Positions 33,148 through 45,903 of a DNA stretch of 53,203 nt are shown here, in pieces. The notes under the pieces are model-generated. The model saw nothing but the letters and a program-made list of their open reading frames with translations. It was not told the DNA's origin and searched no databases. The number at the start of each line of letters is the position of its first letter. Within the stretch, counting starts at the first letter, position 1. Source of the stretch: Magnaporthiopsis rhizophila (Eukaryota > Ascomycota > Sordariomycetes > Magnaporthales > Magnaporthaceae). The stretch is taken from positions 1 through 53,203 of the forward strand of contig PYSS01000177.1 in NCBI GenBank assembly GCA_003049465.1, written 5' to 3'. Made by a program: the position numbers and the translations under genes.

Positions 33148-33218
33148 AATAACCAAACTTCCGTAGTTGGCCGAGCAGGAAATGCCGGAAGCGGCCGTTA
33201 TGCCTGATAAAAGTATTA
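33148..33218. other. Short un-mutated island at an element junction
   Basis: About 70 bp of balanced composition between an LTR and the gypsy RNase H region, in a fully AT-rich setting. It does not match either neighbour. One plus frame reads AEQEMPEAAVMPDKSITAIG, which joins the gypsy RNase H frame. Origin unknown. Confidence 0.4.
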
Positions 33219-35756
33219 CAGCGATCGGAACCCAATTAGCCAATAAAATAATAATAAAAAGCTATACCTTTGCACTTTCTTATTATATAAATTTGACAAA
33301 CCGGAGCTAAATTATCCAATTTATAACAAAAAGCTTATAATTATTATTCGAGCATTAGAAAAATGGAGGGTGTATTTGTGCCAAACAAATTATTAGATTA
33401 TAATTTATACGGATTACAAAAACCTAGCACATTTTATTATTTACCAATTATTATATAAATAACAAATCCAATAAAATTAGTTTTTTTAAAATTATAATTT
33501 TAGGATTAAATATAAAAAAAGGGCGGAAAATGGACGGGCAAATGCCCTAAACTGCCAATTAAATCACAAAAATAAAATGCTACCAAAAACGCACACGGTT
33601 CTAACACAAAAACCAAATAGGTTTTTGGTTTTATTATAGCAAATATTAGCAAAAACTATGCCTTAAAAAATGGATCCCTGAAAAAATTTAGCAAATCCAC
33701 GGCTGAATGGCCCATAAATATCAGGGAATAACCAAAACCTGGAAAAAATTATAATAATATTATAGGTTTACAGGTACCCGAGCCATAATCCGAAAAACAA
33801 TTAAAAATTGCAAAAATTGTGCCAAAAATAAGGCCAATAGGCACAAACCTTACGGATTACTTTAACCCCTGCCAGCATTTAGCAAGGCCTGGCAAAAAAT
33901 TACGATAAATTTTATAATCAAACTTCCCAAATTAAAAAAGCCCCTAATAAATGTTCAATATAATAATATCCTAATAATAATAAACAGGCTTACCAAATAT
34001 GCCTTATTTTTATTTTATAAAAAAAGCAGCAATATTACAAAATTAATATATATTTTTATCAAAAACATAATTTTAAAATATAAAATGCCCGATACATTAA
34101 TTATAAACCGAAACAAGCTATTTACCAGCAAATTTTGGAGGGCTTTAATAGCCAAACTTAAAGCAAAACATGCACTGTTAATAATATACCATCCCAAAAC
34201 AAATAAACAAATAAAACGAACAAATCAAACCATAAAACAATATTTATGCTATTATATTACTTACAAATAAAATAACCGGGTATAATTATTTTTATAACCC
34301 AGTTTATTTATAATAATTTAGTATATAAAAGTACAAAAATCATTCTATTTTTTGCAAATTATAAAATTATACTTACGGTGTACAAAAAACCCAGGGCAAA
34401 AAAAATGCTTCAGTAACAGAAATATAGGTTACCAAAATAACCAAATTATAAAAATACCTGTAAAAAAAGCTTAAAAAGTTTCGAAAATATTTATCCACCC
34501 AAATAAATAAAAAAAATTTAAAAAACCGATTTTTAAAAAAAAGAATAATATTTATCCTTTGCACCGCAATACTAAAATAAAACGGCCAAATAATAAGCTG
34601 GATTATAAAAAATTCGGATTATTTAAAATTAAAAAAATAATTTTGCCAGTTAATTACAAATTGTAATTACTACTAATTATAAAAATTCACCTTATTTTTT
34701 ACATTTCCCTGCTAAAATCAGCACTGTCTAATTCAAAAAGCACGGAGTTAATAAAAATTAACCCCGATCAAAAATGGGAAATTAAAAAAATCCTTAATAA
34801 TAAGGTACACTATTATAAACAGTAATATTTGGTTAAATAGGCAAGGTACAAATATAAATATAATATGTAAAAAAAAAACAAACCTTAAAAACTGCCAAAA
34901 ACTTTTATAAAAGTATCGGCAAAAGCAATTATAAAAAAATTAGCAAAAAAAACACGCCAAACAAGCAAAAAAGCATAAACCTTTCTGTTTGTTTAATTAG
35001 GTTATACTGAAAATTAAATCCAAAACCTTTTGCTTAAAGGAATAAATATACAATTATTATGCCATACAACCAAAAAAATTATTAAAAGCTTTATAATTTA
35101 TCCGGTTAAAAAAACAAACAAATTAAGGTTTAAATTAACCCCAAACTTGTTTTAGCCAAATAATAAGGAAAAATCGGGGGCCGGAAAGTTAAAAAGCGCA
35201 ACAAAAAGCTATATAGCTGCTTTTTCGGCCTTTTTCCGTTTTATCTGCTCCAACTCCTTAATATTATCAATCCCGCGCCAAATAGCACAAATTAATTTTT
35301 TACACCACTGTTTTTTTTTTTTTGCAAGCGCTTAATTTTGGCAAAAAATACCTGCAGTTTTTCCTTTGCAGTTTTCAGCTTTGCCTCCAGGCAAAAATGC
35401 TAAATATTATAAATAAGCAGGTACTTTAGCGCCGGGCCCAAAACGTTACAACAAAAGCAACTTTAATAAATGCACCGCTTGCAATAGGAACGGTTATAAA
35501 AGGATACAGCACACTAGTGCAAACCATTAGCCTTATAATTGGAACAAAAAAGTATAAAAACAGGGAAAAATAAATAGCAAAAAAAGATTATCTCGATAAA
35601 CGGTCGAAAATACCGGCCTATATTTTTGTACCCAACCGAATATTTTGTTAGGAAAAAAAGACGGAAATGGTAAAAAAAGGGAAAAATTTACCATTAATAA
35701 AAGGATAAAAAAGGATCAGCTATAACCAAAAGGATTTGGCCTAAAAAAAAACCTGG
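33219..35756 (+). mobile_element. Gypsy element 3' part: RNase H, integrase, chromodomain (RIP-mutated)
   Basis: Begins in the RNase H region (TQLANK...SYTFALSY). The integrase zinc finger is at about 33,700-33,880 (NYQGITKTWKKL, CKNCAKNKANRHKPYG). The integrase core is at about 33,900-34,260, with NRNKLFTSKFWRALIAKL where the catalytic Asp of SDRD reads Asn. The chromodomain remnant is at about 34,820-34,900, then the 3' region to the LTR at 35757. The 5' half is missing and is replaced by the junction at 33148. Confidence 0.75.
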
Positions 35757-36219
35757 TATTACAACCACGATTGGCAAAAAGCAAAAAAATAGGGCTAACC
35801 CCCAACGGAACACTTTTACCCCGCAATTAAAAAAGCCAAAAGCCGAATAATTAAGGCCAGAAAAAAAAGGGGTTACAGGATCAGGCATTTACCTAATCAA
35901 AATAATATATTAGTTATAAATCTAACACATATAGCACAGGCTATATTAATTATAAATATAGCACATATAATATAGGCATGGTACAAAAGGATCACAAGTA
36001 TATAAGGGGATACTCCTGCCCTGTTTAAAGGTAATTTTAACTGGGGCCTCGGTATTAGTCAACCTAAATTAGCTCCAAAGTATCCCTTTGGGCAAGCAAT
36101 AACAGATAACGTTCCTACCAGACCCCAGATCATTTGCAAAGCGACCTTGCAAAACCAGTACTGCTTAACACCGCCCTTAGGTGCCCTACCCTAGGAGCAG
36201 AAGGCCTGTGATTGTAACA
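35757..36219 (+). repeat. LTR, 3' LTR of the preceding gypsy fragment
   Basis: Starts TATTACAACCACGATTGG, ends GATTGTAACA, 463 bp, with the GCTATATTAATTATAAATAT type of central repeat. The last 60 bp are almost free of RIP changes. Right flank ACCGA; no matching left flank found. Confidence 0.85.
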
Positions 36220-37794
36220 ACCGATTAAAAAATAAAAAAAATATAATCGGGATAAATATTTTACCGAATACATTTTAATTAATTTTGTATTATAAATGGT
36301 GTATTCGGCCCGCAAAAAAGGATTTATTTATTTGCTTATAATATTTTATCCGAAAAAAAGGCTAATTATTTTTTTAAAAAAAAACCGGCCTTTTTTTTAT
36401 TAATAATACCACAAACCCTCCAAATATAAACTTTTAGAATAAAATCAAGGATAAATGCACCGCCCGAATTCCCGAACAATAATTTTTGTTATTTATAAGA
36501 ACAGGGATTTTTTTATGGAAAAAAAAACCATTTTACTCGAATAAAAAAATTAGCAGGTTTTTAGCAAAACCTTATAGTTTAAATAAAAATGCTTAGCAAA
36601 AATCTAGATTTTTTTACCCAATTAGCTTTCCACAAAGCAAATCATTAACGGATTTAAATCGCCCAGCTTATTAAAAACCATACTAAGCAATAAATTGCCA
36701 AATTGAAATTAATTAAAAAATGGGTTATTTGGCAAATCGATACATTTAAAAAATAAACCCGAAAAAAATATAACAGGCCTTTTTCCTGTTTATAACAAAC
36801 ATTTAAAAAGCTTAGTAAAATTTGGCCGAATTATCTGCACGGGTTAACCAAAATATTAAAAAATAAAAAAAAATATTAAAATAATGGATACGGATTATAC
36901 GGATTTTGTTAAACATTTTACCAAAATTTTTGATAAATTAAATACCCGATTCAAAAAAATCCAGGCCAAATTTGTTCAAATTACCCTTTTAGTTTATAAT
37001 TGTCAGGCCAATTTGGAAAATACCCTTTTCTTTAACAAAATTAGAGCACGGTATAATCAGTTTGCCCAAAAATTTCAAAAAATAGCCGTTTTAATGAAAA
37101 AAATAGGGCAAATTTTTGGTTATGCTGGAATATAGCCCGAAAATTCTCTCGGAAATTTATAAAAACCAAGCCCGAAAAATTAACCGGATCGCCCTTTTTT
37201 TGCCCTTATTATACGCTAATAATTAATAATCCTTTTTGGATTTTATTATTATAACCGGCAATAGGAATGCAAAAATTAGGCCATTAAAATCCTGTTTTAA
37301 ACCAATTTTTTTGCCTAAGGGCACTAAGCTCCCAGATTAACCCCTTTCCAAAAAAAAGGGAGCTTTTTACCCCTGTAGCAATAATTAATTACAAAAATGC
37401 CAAAATATGCTTATGCTAAATGTAAATAAAATAATTATTTTTTATGCTTCGCTTATTTTTAATAATTTATAATAAAAAAAAGGTGATAAACAATTTATCT
37501 TTTTTAATCCAGGGATAAATTATTTTCCGGTGGCATTAAATAATAATTATGCTGCTTAAATAACCAAAATTTATCAAAATTTGGTAATAATATATATTAC
37601 AGTTTTAGCTTTCCGCAAAGAAATACCTAACCGACCGGCCATTTTAAAAACGATCCAGTAATAAATTTTTAAATTATAATAATAATACAAATATATTAAA
37701 AATGTTTATTAAACCGTATTATAAATAATATAACACCAGATCACCCTTATTTAAACCTAATTATAACCATTTAAAAAAAATTTGCTAAAAAGAA
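36220..37794 (+). mobile_element. AT-rich remnant, possibly gag of a second gypsy family
   Basis: Contains an 83-codon open frame at 36884-37135 (MDTDYTDFVKHFTKIFDKLN..., then LENTLFFNKIRARYNQF), a charged helical sequence of gag-like character, continued by further blocks broken by stops. It is the left flank of the complete element at 37800 and is probably part of the same target element whose RT lies at about 48,890-49,087. Family assignment is inference. Confidence 0.35.
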
Positions 37795-37799
37795 TCTGG
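37795..37799. repeat. Target-site duplication TCTGG (left copy)
   Basis: TCTGG directly before the 5' LTR at 37800 and again at 45154-45158 directly after the 3' LTR. Confidence 0.9.
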
Positions 37800-38278
37800 T
37801 ATTACGACCGCGCTACGCCCGGAGGGGACAGAAAGGCTAGGGCTAACCCCCAGCATTGCGCCTCAACCCCGCGGCGGGGTAACGTGGTAAATCACGTGAC
37901 TGTGGAAGGATCTCTGGATCTATTAGCAAAGCCACAAATCCAAAGAAGGATCTCTGAATCTATTAACAAAGCCACAGATCCAAAAAAAAATCTCTGGATC
38001 TGTCCGCAAATCCACAAATCCAAAAAAATCTAATAAAAAAATATCCGGTTATAAAAAGGATAAATTTTTCAGGTACTAAAATAATTTTTAACTAAAGCCT
38101 CGGTATTAATCAACCTAAATTAGCTTCAAAATAACCTTTTGGGCAAATAATACAAATAATTGTTTTACCAGACCCCCCCCCCCCCCAAATCACGTGCAAG
38201 GTAACCTTGCAACTTAATATTACTTAACACCGCCTCTAAATGCCTTAACCTAAAAACAAAAAACCTGTAATTATAATA
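37800..38278 (+). repeat. 5' LTR of the complete 7.35-kb gypsy element
   Basis: Starts TATTACGACCGCGCTACG, ends AATTATAATA, 479 bp. The centre has three copies of a roughly 45-bp unit (GGATCTCTGGATCTATTAGC, AAAGCCACAAATCCAAAGAA) and a TCACGTGA palindrome at about 37894-37901. Confidence 0.9.
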
Positions 38279-41200
38279 TTTTAACTAATCCTATTCAGCA
38301 CCTACCGAAAATAACAAATAATAAAATAACCATATCAATTGCAGCTAAAAAAATCGAAACCGTTACTATCGATAGCAAAAATTATAACAATCCTGCCACA
38401 GCTTTAAAAATCCTTATCGAAAAATTCGAAAAATTTAAAAAAATGCCCAAAACAATTCCAACCTATAAATTTCCCACTTCGGATAAATACGACAGAAAAA
38501 AAGCAAACTTAAAACTTTCCTCACGAAATGCAAAAGCTCTTTCAAATTTTATCAGAACAGTTTCCAAAATAATTACCAAAAAATAACCTACGCTATCACC
38601 CGCCTTAATAGCAAAATCAAAAATTGGTTCAAACCCATATAGGCCGATTACCTTAAAAAAACAATAAATTAAACAAAGCTATTAAATTAATATTTGCAAA
38701 TTTTAACAAATTTAGCGAAAAAATTGCCAAAATGTTTGGATAAGTAAACAAAAAACGAATAACCGAAAAGGAGCTATTTTAATTGCATTAAAAAGGACCA
38801 GTATTTATTTATGCCGCTAAATTTCAGCAATTTATTAACAAATTTAACTGAACAAAAAATACCAAAATATTTCAATTTTATTAAAGATTAAAAAATAATA
38901 TAAAGGATAAATTGGCCAAAAAAAAGCCCAAAGATTTTGTCGATTATATTACCAAAACCATTTGCATTAGTAACAAATTATATAAATAATGCCGGGAAAA
39001 AAAGGTTTAGCAACCCCAATTAGTATAATAAAATAATAAAATAAACCAAAAAAAGCCAGATAATAATAATCCATTGCGTATGAAATGCATTCAGGATTTA
39101 TAAATTTATTTGTAAAAACTATATACCCCTAGTAGCAAAAAAAATAGCACGGAAAACAGAAATATATTAAATAATAAAATACCAAAAATAAAAGATATTT
39201 TAAATACAAATAATAAGGATATATTAAAAAGGATTATCCTTAAAAATAATAGCAGTTTGCAATTATCCGATGCATAAACCAAAAAAAGCCCGGTACCCAA
39301 AAATATCGTTTAGTTAAACTTATTATTTTAATAATAAATGCCCTATATAAATCAGATAATGATAAATCGGGTTAATATTTTTAGCAAAAGCTAATTATTA
39401 CCTAATAAATCGATTAGTTGCAATTCCAGGGAAAAAAAACCAAAAACCAGGAAAAAAGGAATTTTAAAAAAGCAGAACAACCATATTGGTCAAACGGAGT
39501 GCCGATAAACTCCGAATATGAGAAATCCATCTAAAACCCTATTATAGCGCTGTTAAAAAAACAAAATACACTTTAATAGGCCCTATTAATATTTAAGAAA
39601 TTATTAACCCAAAAAGGAGTATCGGATATTTCGGTTAAAAATAAAAAAGAAAACTTCGACCAAAAACCGCTTAAATAAATACACTTAACCAAAAGGCCAA
39701 AAAATAAGGATTTCGAGCTAGGCAAATTTTGGGCATTTGTAAAAAAAAATCCTAAAAAATATAAAAAACAGCATATAAAAATAATAAGCAAAAAAAAACG
39801 TACACCACGCTTAAAAGCAAAAATAAAATATCCTACCGAGGAATTTACACTTATATTTATAAAATACCGGTATATTTATTATTTAAAACATGGCCTAATA
39901 ATCCAAAAGGATCCGGAAACTGCAAATTATACCGCAGGATACCCGCAATAAAAAATAACAATCGGTGCCTAAACTGGGGCCGAAATAATTAAACCGTTAT
40001 TTATTACAAAAAAAGATATAATGAATATAATATTAAAAAAATAATCCATTTTTATAGCAGCAAAATTATATAATTAAAAAGAATTATAAAAATTTAATAA
40101 TAAATAACCCAGGGTATACAGGAATATTTTGGGCAAAATATTTATATTATATTTGCAATAATTATTTGCCCAAAAAGCTAAAAAACAACTAATTTCTAAT
40201 AAAAAATAACGGAAAACTTTAAAATTTGCCCAGGTAAAAATAGCAATTGTTTAAATAACAAATTATATTATATAATTATATTAAAAAAATAGCAATATTA
40301 GCCCCAGTACCCTATTATTTTATAATATATATAATAGGGTTATTATTATATTATATTTGCAAAAAGCCAAAATGCAAATATTATGCCGAAAAAAAAGCCA
40401 AAAATTAACAAATTAAGGAGTTTCACCCCGGTTACCAATATAAACCAAAAAAATTAAAATATTCTACCAGAACAAAAGTTTGGTATAAACGGAAAAAATA
40501 AACCAAAAAAATCCTAACAAAAACTATGGCAAATTCTTTATTTTATATCAGGAAAATAATTATATAACAAAAATAACAGTTAATAATAATAATCGATTAC
40601 GGATCTAATAAGAATTATATTGCACCAGAAATAATAGCAAACATACCAATATATTAAAAACAATAGCCATACAATTTTGGAACCGTGGAAAAAAAACCGA
40701 TTATTTATAATAATAAAATAATTAATTCAAAAATAAATCGATTCAGGTTCAAAATTGCAGGGAAAATTTATAAAGTTACCCTGGATATTATAAATATAAA
40801 AAGAAAAAACCTAATTTTGGGTTTCCCCTGGTTCAAAAAGTTTAATCCCCTAATAAATTAGGTTTCGAAAAAAATCCAATAAAAGAAATTATTATCGAAA
40901 AACAAAAAAACCCAATAATTATAGGCCCCGGACCATAAAAAATAAAAGCCAGACAAAATTGCTATAATAATAGCAAAATTTAGCAATTAATCCTAACAAA
41001 TTGCACTAATAAATTTGCAATTATCAGGTAATATCGGCCTTAATAACAAAAAATCCCAAAAATAAAAAACAAATTATAAAAAAATTATAACCAAAATTAT
41101 AATCCGCCTGATAAATAAATATACTAATACCTAAAAAATATTCCCGAAAAATATTATCAGTATTAAAGGTTATTTTAAAAAGGTTTGGAAATAAAATTTC

Positions 41201-44200
41201 CAAAACACGGATTATTTAATTATAAAATTAAATTTAAGCCAAAAATATAATTTAATTACCGAAAATTATACCGGCTAAACCCCAAATAACAAAAACTATT
41301 GCAAAAGTAATTTGCAAAAAACCTGAAACAAAATATTATCCAATTTTGGGATTTTCCCGTAAAATATGGAATATTGTTTATTTCCAAAAAAAATGGAAAA
41401 AAATGGATATATATCGATTATTATCCGCTAAATAAAATTATAATAAAGGATCGGTATTCTTTACCTTTTATCGATAAACTAAAAAACAGGCTCGGCAAAA
41501 CCAAATGGTTTATAATTTTGGATTTATATAAAACATATAACCTATTAAGGATTAAAAAAAACAAATAAAAAACTGCTTTCCAAACCCGGCTAAAAATATA
41601 CAAATTACTGGTAATAACTTTCGGATTTATTAATACACCAGCCATATTTCAGCGGATAATTAACTATATATTGCGGAAATTTTTGAATATTTTTGCATTT
41701 GCTTATTTAAATAATATTTTATTTTTTTCAAAAATATTAGAAAAATACAAAAAACATATACACAAAATATTATACAAATTGCAAAATGCAAAATTTTTAA
41801 TTAAATCCGAGAAATATATATAGTATATACAAATTTTTTTTTTAAAATATATAATTATACCGGATTAAATACGGATAAAACCAAAGAAGGTATAAGTAAT
41901 AAAAAAATAGCCTAAACTGGCTAATATTAAAAAAATACAAAATTTTTTGGGCTTTTTGAACTTTTATTAACGATTTATCCGGAATTTTAGCAAAATTGCA
42001 CTTTTATTTACGAATTTCACTAAAAATAACCACCAGCTTTATTAAAAAATATAAAAATAAAAAGCTTTTAACCTGCTAAAAAAAGTTATAAATATAAAAA
42101 TTAATATCAGTTTTACCAAACCCAAATAAACCTTTCGAAATTAAAATTAATATATCGAATTTTGCAATTAAAACTTAACTTAACTAATAAAACAATAATA
42201 AAAAATTGCACCCTTGTATTTTCCTATTGCATAAATTTAATAAACCGAAACTAAATTATCCGATTTATAATAAAAAATTTATGGCTATTATTCAAGCATT
42301 AAAAAAATAAAAAATATATTTGTGCTAAACAAATTATCAAATTATAATCCATACAAATTATAAAAACCTAATACATTTTATTATTTGCCAAATATTAAAT
42401 AAATAATAAATCCGGTAAAATTAATTTTTTCAGGATTACAATTTTAAAATTAAATATAACAAAGATCGAAAAACGGATAAATAAATACCCTAAACCGCCA
42501 ATTAAATTATAAGGATAAGGTACTGCCAAAAACATATACAGTTTTAGCATAAAAACCAAACGGATTTTTAATTCCAATATAACAGGTATTAATAAAAACT
42601 ATGCCTTAAAAAAAATAAACCTTTAAATAATCCAACAAATTCATAATTAAAAGGCTTATAAATACCAAAAAATAATCAAAACCTGGAAAATATTGCAATA
42701 ATACCACAGGTTTATCAAAATCCGAGCCATAATTTAAAAAACAATTAAAAATTACAAAAATTGCACCAAAAATAAGGCTAATAAGCATAAGCCTTATAAA
42801 TTATTTTAGCCTTTACTAATAAATTTTATAGTCAAATTTCCCAAATTAAAAAAAACCCTAATAAATATCCAATATAATAGCATTTTGGTAATAATAAATA
42901 GGTTTACCAAATATACCCTGTTCCTATTCTATAAAAAAAACAGCAATGCTACAAAGCTGGCATATATTTTTATCAAAAACGTGATTTTAAAATACGGAAC
43001 GCCCAACAAATTAATCACGGATCAAAATAAACTATTTACAAATAAGTTTTAAAAAGCCTTAACGGTTAAATTTGAAGCAAAATATGCATTATTAATAGCT
43101 TATTATCCTAAAACGGATAAACAAACAAAACAAACAAACCAAACCATAAAATAATATTTATATTATTATATTAATTATAAACAAATAACTGGGTATAATT
43201 ATTTCTTATAGCCCAATTTGCTTATAATACTTTGGTATACAAAAATACAAAAATCACCCCGTTTTTGCAAATTATAAATTTATACCTACAATATACAAAA
43301 AACCCAAAACAGGAAAGAACGCTTTAATAACGGAAATACAAATTATTAAAATAACCAAATTATATAAGCACCTGCAAAAAAAAACTCAAAAAATTTCGGA
43401 AACGCATATCCATCCAAAAAAATAAAAAAAAGCTCGAAAAACCAACCTTTAAAAAAAATATTAATATTTATTTTTTGTGTTACAATATTAAAATAAAACG
43501 GCCAAATAATAAATTGGATTATAAAAATTCGAATTATTTAGGATTAAAAAAATAATTTTGCCAGTTAATTATAAACTTTAATTATCACTAATTATAAAAA
43601 TCCACCTTATATTTTATATGTCCTTATTAAAACCAGCACTGCCTAATTTAAAAAATATAAAATTAATAAAAATTAACCCAAACCAAAAATGGAAAATCGA
43701 AAAAATTCTTAATAACAAAATATATTACCGCAAATAATAATATTTAATTAAACAGGCAAAATACGAATATAAGTATAATATATAGGAAAAAAAACGAATT
43801 TTACGAATTGCTAAAAAGTGTTACAAAAATATCGGCAAAAATAATTGCAAAAAAATTAGCAAAAAAAAACACACCAAATAAACAAAAGGGTATAAATTTT
43901 TCCGCTTGCTTAATTAGGTTATATTAAAAATCGAACCCAAAACCTTTCGATAAAAACCGAAATATAGTATTATTGTATTATGCAATTTAAAAAAATCGTT
44001 AAGAACCTATCAATTTATTAGATTAAAAAAAAATAGATTAAGGTTTGGATTAATTCTAAATTTATCCTAACTAGGGGGCAAAAGGCAAAATTTGAAGCGG
44101 GTAAATCAGGAAAAACGGCCAGTACAGGCAAATCCGCCCGCACCGCCTCCTTTTGCTCGATATACTCCAATTTCTCCATATTATTAATACCACAAAATAA

Positions 44201-44674
44201 AGCACAAAACTTTTTTTTAACCAAAAATCCTTTATTTTTGCAAATAATTGAAATAATTATTAAATGCCCGGCGCTTTTTTTTTACCGCCCTAATTTTATT
44301 TTTTAGCTTTTGGTACTAAAAGTTAATAATAAAAAGCTGTGCCGGAAAAAAACCAAAAATGTTGCATTTAAAACGGTTAATACAAAAGCATTTCATATAA
44401 TAAAACGAATCCTGGAAAATAGCAAAACATTTTTTCTGTTTAAAAACCTCGTAATAATAAAAACAAAAAAGCATCGTAACAGAAAATGCAAAAACCAAAG
44501 CAAATAAATTTTTGCGCTAAAAGGTTTTTTTTGCAAAAGGGCATTTCTGTACCCAACCAAATATTTTATCAAAACCAGGATAGGTAAGGGAAAAAAAAAC
44601 TTACCAATAAATAAAAAAAGGGAAAAAGGGTGCAGTTATAGCCAAAAGGGTTTGGTTTTAAAAAAGGGACCTGA

Positions 44675-45153
44675 TATTATAACCGCGTTATACCTGAAAG
44701 GAACAAAAAGGCTGGGGCTAACCTTTAGCATTATGCTTTAACCCTGCAGCGGGGTAACATGGTAAATTATATAATTGTGGAAAGATTTTTGGATTTATTA
44801 GCAAAGCCATAAATCCAAAAAAAAATCTCTAAATTTGTTAATAAAGTCACAAATCCAAAAGAAGGGATTCTTGGATCTGTCCGCAAATCCACAAATCCAA
44901 AAAAATTTAGTAAAAAAATATCCGGTTATAAAAAGGATGAATTTTTTAGGTACTAAGGTAATTTTTAATTAAGGCCTCGGCATTAGTTAATCTAAATTAG
45001 TTTCAAAATAACCTTTTGGGCAAGCAATACAAACAATTGTTCTACCAGACCCCCCCCCCCCAGATCACGTGCAAGGCGACCTTGCAACCTAGTACTGCTT
45101 AACACCGCCCCTAGGTGCCCTACCCTAGGAGCAGAAGGCCTGTGATTGTAACA
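44675..45153 (+). repeat. 3' LTR of the complete 7.35-kb gypsy element
   Basis: Starts TATTATAACCGCGTTATACC, ends GATTGTAACA, 479 bp, aligned without length change to the LTR at 37800. The last 100 bp are nearly RIP-free. Confidence 0.9.
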
Positions 45154-45303
45154 TCTGGTATACTTTATTTAAAGCTACCACGGATTAAATAATAAAAAAT
45201 ATGTTATTAACCAATTAATTAAAACCTAAAAAGCGCACCAGCAAATTTTTATAAGTATATATGCACGTTTTGATATTATGGTAGGTAATATACAAATCTG
45301 GGC
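45154..45303. other. Right TSD (45154-45158) and target sequence
   Basis: TCTGG right after the LTR, then AT-rich target sequence up to the TGGGC duplication of the miniature LTR element. Confidence 0.7.
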
Positions 45304-45898
45304 TGTCACAATACAATCCCTTATATAAAAACCAAACATATCATAGCCCCGGATATAATAATATTCCCTTTTACTTTAATATAACGGGTACTACCTTAAT
45401 CTAATCCCGTAACAGTTTATTATATCCAATTTTGGATCGCTCAAATTCAATTCCCCGCACGGTCGCGCGCATAGGTTTTCATTTATAGCATAATATTTGG
45501 GTGGCGCAATGCGCACGGAACACCACCTGTAACGCTTCTTCTGCCGGAAACAGGGCAATTGGCTCCAGCAATTCGAAAAGCCGACCGAGGCTTTTTAGGG
45601 GGGCTTATTAAGCGATTAACCCCGTAGCACGTGCATTACAACGCATAAGCGCCAGCGCTTTGCTTGCACAGCGCCAGCGCCAGCACCCTGCTTATATAGC
45701 GCCTTTAAAAAGCAAACCTTGTGCAAAGACTGACCTTAATTATGCATTTGTGCAATTGAGGATAATTTCAGCATAAGGGTGAAATATTGTCACGGTACGA
45801 TCCTTTATATAAGGACCAAGTATATTATAGCCCCGGATATAACAATGTTCCCTTTTGTTTTGGTGTAACGGGTATTACCTTAATCTAATCCCGTAATA
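45304..45898 (+). mobile_element. TRIM-like miniature LTR element, 595 bp
   Basis: Two 111-bp direct repeats (45304-45414 and 45788-45898) begin TGTCAC and end CCCGTAACA / CCCGTAATA. Both contain TTATATAA, GCCCCGGATATAA and CTTAATCTAATCCCG. Their differences are nearly all transitions. A 373-bp interior, partly GC-rich (GCGCCAGCGCTTTGCTTGC), has no open frame. TGGGC flanks both sides (45299-45303, 45899-45903), a 5-bp target-site duplication. TG..CA ends, short LTRs, a tiny non-coding interior and a TSD are the definition of a TRIM. The purine stretch AAGGGTGAAA before the 3' repeat could be a polypurine tract, so plus orientation is preferred. No clear primer-binding site was recognised. Confidence 0.8.
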
Positions 45899-45903
45899 TG
45901 GGC

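Larger units (their letters stand above)
37800..45153 (+). mobile_element. Complete Ty3/gypsy chromodomain retrotransposon with TSD, RIP-inactivated
   Basis: 7354 bp, bounded by two 479-bp LTRs and a TCTGG target-site duplication. The internal region starts TTTTAACTAATCCTATTCAG. Gag lies at about 38,400-40,400 and protease at about 40,780-40,870 (LILGFPWFKKFNPLI). RT is at about 41,340-41,950; 41374-41568 reads KKNGKKWIYIDYYPLNKIII then DRYSLPFIDKLKNRLGKTKW, followed by an AT-mutated FAYLNNILFF. RNase H follows, then integrase at about 42,600-43,150 (CTKNKANKHKPYK, TDQNKLFTNKF) and a 3' region. Dense TAA/TAG and Asp-to-Asn changes mean it is dead. It is inserted into an older AT-rich element. 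Confidence 0.9.

Noticed and set aside
33150..33243. Signal-peptide-like minus-strand peptide (NWVPIAVILLSGITAASG)
   Set aside because: It has no ATG (starts at TTG), overlaps the gypsy RNase H sequence and is cut by an LTR.
16719..36219. A single nested element between the LTRs at 16719 and 35757
   Set aside because: The interrupted halves overlap by about 70 bp (21232-21303 and 33236-33306), flanks show no TSD, and LTR lengths differ (453 and 463 bp).
37894..38035. Regular repeats in the 37800 LTR as a CRISPR array
   Set aside because: Three roughly 45-bp units without spacers in a eukaryotic LTR; they recur in the partner LTR at 44675.
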